Positions 35,736 to 47,255 of a DNA stretch of 64,000 bases are shown here, piece after piece. The stretch is from Chamaecyparis obtusa. Lineage: Eukaryota > Streptophyta > Pinopsida > Cupressales > Cupressaceae. Positions within the stretch are counted from its first letter, which is position 1. Each line of letters opens with the position of its first letter. The notes beneath the pieces were generated by a model. It had not been told where the DNA came from. It saw nothing but the letters and a program-made list of their open reading frames with translations, and did no database searches. The stretch covers positions 312,501 through 376,500 of the forward strand of contig BSBK01008428.1 in assembly GCA_027943335.1 (NCBI GenBank), read 5' to 3'. Both the position numbers and the translations under genes were made by a program.

Positions 35736-37400
35736 GGCTTCAATTTCATGAACTTTACGAAATATGACATGTACAATTTTTTTGCATCAATGGCTGACAA
35801 TGAATGTGGTCATGGCTAATCTAGGGGCAAGATGAGTGGCTACCAGGTCGTGGAGCAAGCGGTGAGAGATGGAGGAAATAATGGGAGGCACAAATCCCTT
35901 CATTCGCCACAGGGGAAAGCAAAATTCCCTTGGGAAATCGAGGCTCAATTGCTAAACGAAAGAGATGTGAACATTCTCAAAGGAAGTTGATAGGCAGGAA
36001 AGAGACCCATAAGTGAAAAGCAAAAATCTATTTCCAAATTCAAATTCAATAAATAAAATTGAAAGAATGGGTTTGAGAAGAATCAATAAGGGAATGAGGT
36101 CAAAGCCATAAGGGTTTGAGAAGAATCAACAAGGGAATCAAGAAGGAAACTTTTAATTCAATAAAGAAAATCCATCATCATTAACTCCAAAATCCTCAAT
36201 TTGACATGGGATCATGTACAATGTTGCATTCTATTTGCCAAATGATGTAGTGAAAACAATCAAGAGAAATTGATGGAGTGGTGGACAAGCACCTTTGTAG
36301 GGAAGGTGATTATCAAACCCATAGGATACGTCTTCTTCATTATAGATTATATAAATTGATTTCTCAAAAGGGAAATTATGTACGAAAAGACTTTATTTTT
36401 TTATGGATTTGATTTTTATTGTGTTGACTAGAAGACAATTCAAATAAAAATTCCTAGATCCAGATCAAACTTAAAAAAATTCCTTATAAATATTGGGTGA
36501 TGGAAGCTATAGAAAATATTGCTAACGAATTGGGATTCTTCTTAGGTGTAGAAGAAATTTATCTTATACAAAATGAAATGGGATTTCTAGGATCTATGTC
36601 TACACAAACCATAATGTGAAATCTTTGCCCAATTTTGAGATTATTATAAAAAAAAGTGTAGTGAAATAAAAAAAAATCATTTGGTAATAACCTGAGAGGT
36701 GGAAACCACATCCTAGGCCCATGCTTCTTTGCCAAGTACTCTTAGTATATAAATCATAATAAAAAATATCTCTCATTTTTAAATGAAACCATTTTGGTAA
36801 GTAATTAGGACAAAGGAAAAGGAATTTTGCATACTATAGTAATGGAAGCCAATAAAAAAAAGAGAAAACATTTTGGCACTAGTTAGATTATAGAGGACCG
36901 TACTAATAATTATCAACAAAGGTAGTGGCTAGGGATAAAATAGATGGCTAGTTATTAAAGAAGGAAATGCGCAAAAAAGTTGTAAAGTAGTTATTAGGGC
37001 TAGTGAAGGAAGTTTCTCTACTCAAAGAAATAGTAAAGATCCAATTAAATAAAGTGACATGTGTCACCATAACTCTCATTAGGAAGGATAACATAAAATC
37101 CCCCTATCTTAAAATTCTTAATGATGCAGAAAATGTTGGTTTGTTCCAAATCCAATTTTAGACAATGAAGGTAGCAAGGAGATCTTTGAGGTAGAGGTAG
37201 AAATAGGTAATTTTTAGTCTTTTTCAAATGAATGGATTTCAAAATTTGAGGCTATTTGTGAGATCATGTGCATCTTTGAGGAAGAGAATAGGTACTTGGA
37301 GAAGAAGTTGGACCAATCCAATGAGACAATGGGGAGAAATCAAATTTCTCTACAAGACGTGATAGAAAAAGGCGAAATAGAAAATTAGGGGATTGACCTC
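35736..37400 (+). pseudogene. LINE ORF1 region with DUF4283-like core, copy 1
   Basis: In plant L1 elements ORF1 encodes an RNA-binding protein with a DUF4283 fold and zinc knuckle. Traces here, in alternating frames, are the WWTSTFVGKVIIKPIGY and FLKREIMYEKTL segments (36270-36400), YKYWVMEAIENIANELGFFLGVEE (36485-36555) and SLPNFEIIIK (36615-36650). A charged tail with LEKKLDQSNETMGRN near 37300 may be coiled coil. There are many stops and frameshifts. Identification rests on this motif order. No intact protein can be made. Confidence 0.6.
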
Positions 37401-37439
37401 CTATTCACAAGAAATGATATTGACTCTAGACCAAGAGTT

Positions 37440-38000
37440 CTGGGAATTAGAAAGTTGAAGTAATGCAAATAGAAGAGGCTTTAGGATGTTTTCCAGTCAT
37501 ATGGAATTTAGAGGTGGTTAAATTTCAGAGGCTTGAAGCGGGCAGTAATTGGATTGGGGGAAAGATAAGTTTTGTTATAAATCAGAATTTTCTTTTGGTC
37601 AATGCTTATTGTCACATTTATTGTCTAGAAAAGAAGAACCTTTAGGCATACATTGATATGTTTTCAGATTATTATCCCCATATGCTTAAAATAATTGGAG
37701 GAGAATTTAGTGATATTCTACGTACTCTAGATAAGAGAGGAGGTTTATCGAGAGTACGTTGGTCCAAAAAATATTTTAGAGAATGGGTTAATAGAAATAG
37801 CCTTCTTGAGATTGACCTTGGAGAGGAAATTTTCACTTCGAACAACAAATGCATTCCATTCAGTGGTTTTTTTACTGGAAAATATTTGAAAATAGGTGAA
37901 CTACAGGGGTTGGCCGTGTTGGGAAATTGGTGAATAGTATTATTATGAGAAGTGGTCAGATCACCTCATTTTCATGTTATATTTATCCCATGGCTAGTTT
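37440..38000 (+). pseudogene. LINE ORF2 endonuclease fragment, copy 1
   Basis: Plus-strand AP-type endonuclease of an L1 element. IEEALGCFPVIWNLEVVKF begins at 37466; INQNFLLVNAYCHIYCLEKKNL follows. Then GGEFSDILRTLDKRGGLSR (the GDFN-like motif with Glu for Asp), WSKKYFREWVNRNSLLEIDLGEEIFT, and an SDH motif at about 37957. The start and first beta strands are lost to a deletion and the RT domain is absent. A TAG at 37643 splits two otherwise open stretches. Confidence 0.78.
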
Positions 38001-38130
38001 ATTCACCACCTTTGGGTTGAAACAATCATACTATGATTTATTTTTTTGCATCCAAATCATACATAGTTTGAATATTTGTTAGTCATAATTTCACGGATAA
38101 TTTCTAAATGAATGTGATAGGGAGGATCTC

Positions 38131-38813
38131 CTGAGAACTACTCCTAGTTCTTCACCAGGTATCTTCTGAGACTTCTTGGGGCTTCTTCTCTCTTATACCA
38201 CTTTAGGAGGTCTCAATACTCTATCCTGCAACTCATCTAGATCTTCCACTACCAATTCAAGATGATTACACTTCCATAAGTTTCCTTTTGAACTCTCCAA
38301 GGCTAGTTCATTTATCAATATTCTAGCCCTTTCATGTTCACCTTGAAAAATTATAGGACTTGTAAATTATTCAATTCATTCACCAAACAGTCATTCTTGT
38401 TAAATCAATGAAGTCGCTCTCTCATCATTTCCAAGATTCCTAGTTTTTAGGCCTAATAGGTCTCTAGTAGCCCTATGTTTGGGGTTTTTGGGGTTTAACA
38501 CAAAAATCTTACACACAACCCCATGAACCCATTGGTGATCTGGATACCCTTTTCAAAGACCCTAAATATTATTTTGGTCTTAATGTTCAAACTATTAGTA
38601 CACTTTCCAAACCCTAACTGGCTCTTTTTGGAAGGAAACAAACCAGTCTTCAATCTTTTGATTCAAAATCCAGCCAAATAGATTCAAAAATCCTCCACCT
38701 CACAACCAAGGCTCTGTATGAACCTATCTAGCATCTCCAATCCATTTGATTCATTCATCTAATTTTCTCTTGCAAGTTAAAAGCCATTGTTCTCTTGCTT
38801 CCTAGTCGGGCTA
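38131..38813. other. Unassigned segment between LINE and chromovirus LTR, unit 1
   Basis: Repeated at 54490-55203 in unit 2. No frame was recognised. Phrases such as GGGGTTTTTGGGGTTTAACAC suggest LTR or leader DNA of another element. It is the DNA into which the chromovirus LTR was inserted. Confidence 0.35.
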
Positions 38814-39699
38814 TGGAAGAGCTCTCCTAGGGAAAGAGTCTAAAATTTACAAACACCAATTACAGAACCCTTGAAAAAAGAAAACTATTTTACAAAGACT
38901 CCATTTTCATTCCCCCAAGGGCCAAGTGATTTCCACAATGGGAACTCAAGATGGAGCCATTTTAACTATGTACACCATGTCCAGTCCAGAGACTCGAAAC
39001 TAGGAACAATAATTTATTTACCTAAATAAACTAAAAAAACTCAAACCATTGCACACAATAAAATAAAATGATGAATCCTAACTACCATAAAGAAAATATT
39101 TTCTAATTCAATCTATCAAACTCGAATGGAAACCAAATTCAAGAACACGGTCAATGAACCTTAAACAGTCAAAATGATTGGTATTGGAAATCATGTCAAA
39201 ATGCTGCCAAACTTCATAAAATTTTTAGAAGGACCTTAAATATGTCCATCCTCCATGTTTAAACAAATTTCTCCAACCCATAACTACTTTAGGGAAATTT
39301 TTCTCCTTTTTCCCAAATATTGTCATGCAACATTGAAAAGTTGCAAAAGTTGCTCTAGCAACTTTTTGATCTCTTACATTTTTGTCCATTACAATGAGGT
39401 GACCCAATCTATGGGTTCAAAAAGACATATAGAAACTACCTAGAAATTCCTATAGCCAAATTAAGACATTTGATTAACTCTTGGTGCCATTCTCCACACT
39501 ATGCCACTTTTGGCTTACATGGAAACTTTGTGCCAACACATAAATAACTCTGCCAACTTGGACAAGGTAACATAACCAACTATGAATACCCACCTATTGG
39601 ACTCTCAAATAGGCCTTATTCACACCCTAGCCCTTATAGGATCAAACAAGCCAAATTTTGAGGGTTGAAGTCACCTAACCCCTAGGTGCTCCAGCACCA
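38814..39699 (-). repeat. Chromovirus 3' LTR, copy B
   Basis: Same ends and same 886-bp length as copy A. A purine tract (ATGTGGGGTGAA on the minus strand) lies just to its right. Confidence 0.65.
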
Positions 39700-40186
39700 T
39701 TCACCCCACATGAAATGATATAAGGTCACATTAGGTGATGAGAGTGAAAGATAAATTCCTAACTTCTTTAAATCACCTTCAGGTACCCAAGTATCTTCTA
39801 CTTCATGAATATGTTTCTATTTGATCAGGTGTTCCATGTAATTTCTATGTCTAGTCTTCTTGGCAATCCTTGGATCTAACACCTTCTCTATTGTAGGCTT
39901 AGGTGGGGAAGACAATTTCAAGTCAGTGACCATCTCTTCAATGTCATATTCATCCTTACTTTCCTCTATATTGGGACCTTTGTAAGGTATGGGATCTACC
40001 ACATTGAAAATAGTAGACAAAGATATGTCTTATGGTATGTTTATCTTGTATGCATCATTTCCATATTTGGCTAGTATCTTACATGGACCAATCCTTCTCA
40101 TTTGAAATTTTTAGGTACTCTTTTTTAAAGTCTTTCTTTGTTTAAATGTACTAGTACCAAATCCCCGACTTCAAATTGCACATCTC
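39700..40186 (-). pseudogene. Chromovirus integrase C-terminus and chromodomain, copy B
   Basis: The minus-strand frame at 40020-39817 reads MSTIFNVVDPIPYKGP, an acidic linker, KVLDPRIAKKTRHRNYMEHL, then continues through HIHEVEDTWVPEGDL near 39770. The KWK of the chromodomain is interrupted by a TAG at the Trp (about 39825). Sequence ends abruptly at about 40186, where the second LINE copy begins. Confidence 0.7.
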
Positions 40187-40440
40187 TCTTTTTATTTATT
40201 TTGAAAATATCAATAAGATTGGTGATGCTATTTTATAATTATCTATTTAGGCTAAATAATTATTATATATTATATATATTTTTAATTATTAAATACAAGT
40301 GAAAAGTTTAAATATATTTGTTATTTATTTTGAAGATATCAATAAGATTGGTAGATACTATTGTATAATTATCTCTTTAGGCTAAATAATTATTATTATA
40401 TATATACTATATATTTTTAATCAAGTTAAAGTTAAAATAT
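40187..40440 (+). promoter_or_regulatory. LINE leader monomers, copy 2
   Basis: A partial unit to 40249, a full unit from 40250 and a shortened unit from 40381, matching those at 35391-35735. Confidence 0.7.
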
Positions 40441-40820
40441 ATTTGTTATTATTGAAATAAAAGGTCAATGCTTCAATTTCATTAAATTTATGAAATATGA
40501 CATCTATAATTTTTTTGCATCAACGACCAATGCTGAAGGTGGTCATGGCTAATGTAGGCAAGATGACTAGCTACCAGGTCATGAAGCAGGCGACGAGCGA
40601 TGGAGGAAATCATGGGAGGCAAAAATCCCTTCATTCGCCACAGGGGAAAACAAAATTCCCTTAGGAAATAGAGGCTTGGTTGCTAAACAAAAGAGATGTG
40701 AACATTATGAAAGGAAGTTGATAGGTAGGAAAGAGACCCATAAGTAAAAAGGAAAAATCTATTTCCAAATTCAAATTCAATAAAGAAAATCCAAAGAATA
40801 GGTTTGAGAAGAATCAATAA

Positions 40821-40844
40821 GGGCCCGTTTGGTACATGGAATAT
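40821..40844 (+). repeat. Left terminal inverted repeat of PIF/Harbinger
   Basis: GGGCCCGTTTGGTACATGG, then AATAT. The perfect match to the other end covers 13 bp; two mismatches occur in the next ten. Confidence 0.9.
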
Positions 40845-41089
40845 GAGCCTGAATTCTGAAATACTATTTTCCAAATATTGTCTTCGATGTTTGTGTACAT
40901 CTAAATAAATTGGAATTGGAATTTCAGAATTCCAATTTTGCCCACAAAATGGGCATTCTGTCTTCCACTTGAAAAGGTGGAATTGGAATTAGAGGCTCAT
41001 ATTCTAATTTTTGTATGCCCATTTTTAAAACTATCGGGTCCATGTACAAAGATATCTTTTTGATGTCTGCCTTTTGACCATTCATTTTC

Positions 41090-41215
41090 ACCATGTCTTG
41101 GGATAATTTTGGAGCTCCTGCTTGGTTTTCACAGCACTCTGCGACCACTCTCTACAACACATTTCACCACTCCCGTTTGCAACTCGACCACTCTGCATGG
41201 GAGCTTCATTTTCAG
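41090..41215 (+). other. Possible 5' exon of PIF/Harbinger transcripts
   Basis: CT-rich sequence, richer in G and C than its surroundings, ends in TTCAG followed by GTAAGTCGG at 41216, a near-consensus splice donor. It is placed just inside the left end. Inferred only. Confidence 0.35.
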
Positions 41216-41820
41216 GTAAGTCGGGACACTTTCTCCTACATTATTTCCTCTTCACTCTATCGCCTACCTAACCCTAGGGTTTGAAGGTGTTCAGTGAGAA
41301 ATGTTTGATAGTAAAAAATGTTTGATATTAAAAATGTCCTGTTTACGTCTGAGATCATTTGGATTACTACAAGGGTTTTGAATAGAAGGGTTGAGATCGT
41401 AAGGAGGATGATTTCCCATTTCTATTTCCTAACATTTAACCATGACAGTTAAAAACAACATGCTATCCCTAATTCACCGTTCGTTAGACATTTTTATTTT
41501 TGCCTATCTTAGAAATGTTGGGAAGCATTTTAAAAATTATTTATCATTTTAAAGGAGGGATACTCTTTATCTGGTCATTTGGAGGAGGTTTTGGCTTCAA
41601 AACCCATATCGCTAAATCCTCTCATCTCATGTTAGGCATGACACATTTCACTAATTGCAGTTAAAACCATAGCTAAAACAGACAGTTTGCTTTGGTGCAC
41701 TTATTTTTGTTTGATCCAGGTGACACTTGAATGGTGTCATATCTCTTAGATTTCTTGCTATATTTGGGGGATGCTGCGATTTGACTTGTGACCTAGACTT
41801 GGAAATGTTTAAATGTATTA

Positions 41821-43072
41821 AACAAAAGAATGGTAGCAACTATTGTGTGCCAAATTCCTTATCCACTGCATAAGAAAACTCAAAAAGTTCCTGCTCAAGT
41901 CTAGTTAAAGGATTAAGAATAACTTTTAATAAAATGAGATGATATACAAAATGGGGGCATTCCATAATCAGGATATGCAGATGATACAATGTAAGCTTTC
42001 CTTTACCAGCCATACAATAGATGTCAACTTGGAATGATCATCCTTGCTAACCTTCCACCTACTTCCCATCACTATGAATTATATCATCATCACTATTCTT
42101 TTTTATACTATTGAATTGTCGTCAATGTTATCATTCTTTCCAACTCAAATTGCTCAGTTTGAATGTCATTGTCAATCTTTGCATTCATCTTTTGTCCACT
42201 CTATTGCTGCTTAGTATTTTATTGAGAATCTTCTCAGGATGTTCCTGAATATACCAATATAGCTGACATACCTTTGCAATAAAGTCACCATTGACCTTCA
42301 TATATGATTGATGTCAACTACTTTAATATTAATGTTTCTTATGTTTATGAATTACTATTTAAGGGCAATATATTGCTTTTATAATCCCATGCCAATATTT
42401 GCCAAGGTGCTGCAATTATAATCTAGTGACTCCATATTCAACCCAGTCCTATTATAATGAACCATATATAATTTCTTGTAATGGGGTCATCGTCTCCATA
42501 TATCAACTTGTAATATCGATATTATAATTTCTTAATGCTTATAATTGATATCTCTATACCAATCATTGCAAGTGATGGATGATACACCAATGTATGTAAG
42601 TCTTGTCACCTTCAATATATATATTTTAGTCTCTATCATCTATACATAACAGGTCACTTCTTCTTGTATGATTATTGCAATTGTCTCAACTTCACATAAT
42701 TGGAGTAATGTGAAAAGGGATGGGGGCATTACAAGTATCTAATCCAGAACAGCATTAGCTCTGTACTACTATAGAATTCTTTGTTGTTGTATCTACTTCT
42801 GAACAACATTAGCTCTGTACTTTGTATTATAATTCTTTGTTGTTGTAATACAATTGAGCTCTCTGTAATATATAACAAAAGAATGGTAGCAACTATTGTG
42901 TGCCAAATTCCTTATCCACTACATAAGAAAACTCAAAAAGTTCCCACTCAAGTCCAGTTAAAGGATTAAGAATAACTTTTAATAAAATGAGATGATATAT
43001 AAAATGGGGGCATTCCATAATCAGGATATGCAGATGATACAATGTAAGCTTTCCTTTACCAGCCATACAATA
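41821..43072. repeat. 199-bp direct duplication, 1053 bp apart
   Basis: 41821-42019 and 42874-43072 have the same length and about five differences, all transitions (about 97% identity). The DNA between them also carries a short tandem (ACATTAGCTCTGTACT at about 42750 and 42806). The function is unknown. Confidence 0.85.
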
Positions 43073-44353
43073 AAAAATAATGTGTATGGCTTTTCAAAAG
43101 ATGCCAATTAAAATAAAAAATAGATTAAGGGAATGTTCCTTTCTGTATGGATATGGATACACACAACAACAAGCCATAATGTTTGAGCAATGTAGTATTT
43201 CAGAACGGTATCCCCAACCCCATAGTGGATTTATAGTGAGCATAGATAGGAGATCGTCAACCCACCAATCTCCCCATTAAAAGAAAATTTAGTATTTAGT
43301 ATTGCATAGTATTGGTACATTCTCCTGATCAGCAATTTTGGAAGATACATATCCTTTTCGGAAAGGAAATAGCCATTAAAAAACATGGCTATTGCCTTTC
43401 CACTCTAATTTGGGAGTGAAAATATGCATATAAAAGAATGATAGGCTACACTCTATAATGCCCAAAGAAGAGAGAGGCTTCACCGTTGCTTTTTGCATAT
43501 GCTTTCCTTCTCACTTCCATCCCTTTTTCTTTATATTAGGTTGTAAGGCAATTAGGTGACCCTAACAAACATCATTTGCTTGCATTTACAAATGCCATTT
43601 TTCTACCTCATTTTCCTAATAAAAGAAAAGCAAAATCCACTTTTCATGTAGGATTATTTACCCTAAACCCTTATTTTGGGTACTTTTTATTTATCTTCTT
43701 TTTTATATCATTTTGTGTGAGTGTTCATTTTTGTTGATCATTTAAATTTGAACTTAACTCCTTTCAAATAAATTTCAACTTTCAATTCATTCATTCATTC
43801 TCATGTTGAAGTCAAATTTACAAGTGTATAAATGACTCGGTTTAGTTTCAAAATAAACATGGTTCTCATGTTTGAAAGTTTGTATTGTATAAGAAGCCCA
43901 AAACAATTCATTTCACATCAATCATTCTAATCATTTCCTACACCAAAGCATTCAAATTGTGTGCTTAAGTCAAGTGTAAAAGAACATCACCTCTAGATCA
44001 TTTCATTGATTCGGTGTTCCCTTTGCACCAATTTTAATTGATTTAGCACTCATCTTGATCCCTTTTTAGTTGACCTTTACAAATTGAATTAACATCTCCT
44101 TAAAATATTTATGCAAAATAATTACATTTTAGAACTATGGTAGAGAATATTGTCATAGTAACTCATTGGTTATTGAATTTTCATTCCCTTGCATGTTCTT
44201 CATTGTCCTTTTATCTTCAATATTGCTTTGAACACATGCACTTTGACCATCACAGTCTCTTTCAAGCTTGTATACCTTCACTGATTATGCATTATAGTTG
44301 GGTGTTTTCTTATGTTGTTTGGTGATTGTTTTGTTGGTATGTTTAGGTAATTG
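43073..44353. other. Upstream region of the transposase
   Basis: AT-rich, without a recognisable gene. TTGGTATGTTTAG at 44335-44347 looks like a splice acceptor just before the transposase start codon, so a leader intron may span this stretch. Confidence 0.4.
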
Positions 44354-45713
44354 ATGGATCTCACTGATGATATTGAACTTGGAGGACAATTTATGAGGAT
44401 GAGAAGACTCCTGCCTATTGTTGTAGTTCTTCTTGCCACCCTTGTCGCAACCATAGCAGTGTCTATAAAAGAAGGTAGTTGAAATATGCGTAAGCAAAAA
44501 AGAGATGTAATTCCTTTTTATAAGCATGTTATCAACTCCAATGAGATAGATTGCTTTGACCAAATACACATGAGTAGACGATCCTTCTTCAAACTAGGCA
44601 ATATTTTAAGGCAAAAGGAAAGCATCAGAGATACAGAAATCCTTGCGTTAGAAGAACAATTAGTCATGTTCCTCCATACTCTTGGCCACAATCTGAGGAA
44701 TTGCAAGATTGCCCATAACTTTGGGCACTTTGGAGAGATGGTAAGCCGATACTTCCACAAGGTCTTGAAGGCTATCTTAGCACTCCATTCAGATTATTTT
44801 ATACCCCCTAGTCCAAAAACTCCTCGGGAAATTAGTGGGAAGACCTGTTTTGATCCATACTTCAAGGTATATCTCCCAGTGGATCAATTTTTTTTGATTG
44901 AGTTGTAATCCTATTATCGTGTGCTCATTAGATTATAATTTTTCTGACTATAGGATTGTGTGGGAGCAATTGATGGATCCCATATACCAGTCACTGTGGA
45001 TGTCATCGTGCAACCTAAATATCATGATAGAAAAGGAAACTTGTCGTAGAATGTTATGGGAGTGTGTTCATTTGATTATAAGTTTCAATACATCCTTGCT
45101 AGTTGGGAAGGGTCTGCTAGAGATAGCCATGTTCTAGCTTCAGCTCTATCTAGAGCAGATGAACTAGTAGTTCCCCCAGGTTTGTAAAATATGATTATAT
45201 TACTGAAGCCTATAAAAAATAAGACAACATTATAACAATGACAATTTGTTTTCTTTAGGTAAATATTATTTGGTCGATGCTAGATATCCAAACGTACCTA
45301 GATTTCTCGTGCCTTATCAGTGCACACGCTACCACCTAAAGGAGTTTTCAAGAGAAAACTCAATAAACACCCCAGAAGAGTTGTTTAATCATTGACACTC
45401 CTCGCTTAGGAATGTAATAGAGCATACATTTGGGATTTTGAAGCAGTGTTTTCCTATCTTGAAGCATGCGACATCTTATCAAATCAAGACACAGACAAAG
45501 ATTGTTTTGGCATGTTGCATACTTCACAACTTCATTACGATTGAGGACGGCCTTCCATCTGAGGTAGAATTTGAAGAGGAAGATGGTAATGATCGGATAG
45601 ATGTACCAGTGCTTGAGACATATGGGTTGAGCTAGCGTGAAAGAGATGATTGGGGGAAATTTTGAGATGAAATAGCAAGAAGGATGTGGGAAGACTATAG
45701 ATCTCACTCTTAG
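44354..45713 (+). pseudogene. PIF/Harbinger transposase (DDE nuclease), three exons
   Basis: Exons are 44354-44866, 44954-45179 and 45259-45713; the 87-bp and 79-bp introns have GT...AG ends and keep frame (398 codons with the stop). The N-terminus has a hydrophobic stretch often seen in plant PIF proteins, then a helix-turn-helix region (MSRRSFFKLGNIL, LHTLGHNLRNCKIAHNFG). Catalytic residues are present: Asp178 in CVGAIDGSH, Asp228 in WEGSARDSHV, Glu301 in RNVIEHTFG; LVDARYPN and CCILHNF are also conserved. Five in-frame stops disable it: TGA 44480, TAG 45047, TGA 45393, TAG 45633, TGA 45663. Each fits a C-to-T change of CGA or CAG. The protein would cut the element ends together with the Myb-like partner. 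Confidence 0.88.
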
Positions 45714-45809
45714 TTGGTTGAATAACTACTATGGAAATGTTTAAACTTTAATGTCAAATTTCATAAATTTCACAAATTGATATTATATATTAAAGTCGTT
45801 ACGGCATAT

Positions 45810-46148
45810 GTAGTGTTGTCATGTTATATTCAATGTTGTTATATTTAATGTTGTCATGTTATATTTAATATTGTCATTTTATGTTTAATGTTATATTTAA
45901 TGTTTACATCTATGTATATGCCTGTTTGCATTTGTTTACATTGCAATTGACAAGTCATCCCTAACTTAGATTTAGATATGATCATCAACATTACGTTATG
46001 ACATATTGTAGAGTTGTTGTGTTATATTCAATGTTATATTTAATGTTCTCATGTTATATTTAATATTTTCATGTTATGTTTAATGTTGTTATATTTAATG
46101 TTTACATCTACTTATATGCCTCTTTGCATCTGTTTACATTGCAATTGC
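45810..46148. repeat. Duplicated TTATATTTAATGTTGTCATG-type minisatellite
   Basis: Variants of GTTATATTTAATGTTGTCAT repeat through 45815-45905 and 46010-46100, each followed by TGTTTACATCTA, TATATGCCT and TTTACATTGCAATTG. It lies between the two transposon genes. Confidence 0.7.
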
Positions 46149-46209
46149 GTTATGACATATTTAGTGTTGTCAAATGAAGTGGGCAACTCATGTTGTGCAT
46201 GCCTCAGGT

Positions 46210-47255
46210 ATGTCTATGGATGTACAGATGAACATGGATGCTGAGGTTGAAGTGATACATCCATCTTCTTCTTCCAAGAAGGTATTCTGGACCAAAGAAA
46301 TGGATCGCAAGTTGCTAGACTTGCTACAGGAGCAACTGTAGCTTGGTAAAAAAGCTGATGGTGGTTTCAAGAAAGAGGCTTGGACTGCCATTGAAAGGAG
46401 GTTCAATAACAAGTTGAATATGAAGCTATCCAAGGTAACTTCAAGAACAAGCTGAAAACTTGGAAGCAAGGCTACAGGGTAATGAAAGAGTTGAGGAATA
46501 CAAGTGGCTTGGAATGGAATGAGAGTACCCAAACTATGGATGCCGATGATAGTGTTTGGGACAAGTTCTTGAGGGTAACATGGTCTTAAAATCTACTTTT
46601 AAGTTGAATATATCTTTTAAAGTAATGAAAGACAACTAATGAATTCAATTGTTATGCCATCATGTAGAGAAAGGAATTTAAAAATGCCAGAATGTATAAG
46701 AGGGAGTCATTTCAATACTACAATGAATTATCCTTTATTGTTTGGAATGACATAGCTGAGGGCACTGCAGCTACAACAGCTTAAGAGATAGAGGAAGATT
46801 TGAATGATGAGGAAGATTTCACTTATCATGGTATCGATACTACATCTTTTGAGACTGCTGCTGATTTGGCTAGTGATAGTATGGATACACAGCCATCGAA
46901 CCAATCTACTACAAGTAGCAAAGACAACCCTTCAGCATTGTCAAGGAGGACAAAGAGGAAGAGGGGAAGCATTGAAGGTTCCTTGGATTTGACTTGTGAA
47001 GTGATCAAAGATATGTCTGGAGGCATTACAACAGGCTTTACAGTGCCTCTAAAAGTGGATAGAATATCATCTAGAATGAAAATTGATGCATCAAATATGT
47101 ATAAAGAACTTAAAGCAATCCTTGACCTTAGCGAGGATACTATGCTTGATGCATATGATACTCTTTTCCATGATAGTGCAGCAGCCATAGGGTTCTTGAC
47201 AATGACTGAAGGGGAGAGAATCAGATATATTAGATGGAAGTTTGGAGGACTTTAG
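46210..47255 (+). pseudogene. Myb/SANT-like protein of PIF/Harbinger (ORF1)
   Basis: The partner protein of the transposase, which binds the element ends and helps nuclear entry in this superfamily. Exon 1 is 46210-46574 and exon 2 is 46668-47255, with a 93-bp intron. The Myb/SANT-like domain in exon 1 reads VFWTKEMDRKLLDLLQEQL, GGFKKEAWTAIERRFN, WKQGYRVMKELRN, TMDADDSVWDKFLR. Exon 2 has a Ser/Thr-rich linker, a basic patch (RRTKRKRG, possible nuclear signal) and a helical C-terminus. It is broken by a TAG at 46339, a one-base loss near 46434 and a TAA at 46782. The last 151 codons of exon 2 are open. Confidence 0.82.

Noticed and set aside
41821..43072. 199-bp repeats as LTRs of a terminal-repeat miniature retrotransposon
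   Set aside because: The repeated block extends 10 bp before the TG and 3 bp past the CA, and no primer site, polypurine tract or target duplication is seen.
44285..44760. Minus-strand frames opposite the transposase
   Set aside because: Shadows of the first transposase exon, whose motifs are clear on the plus strand.
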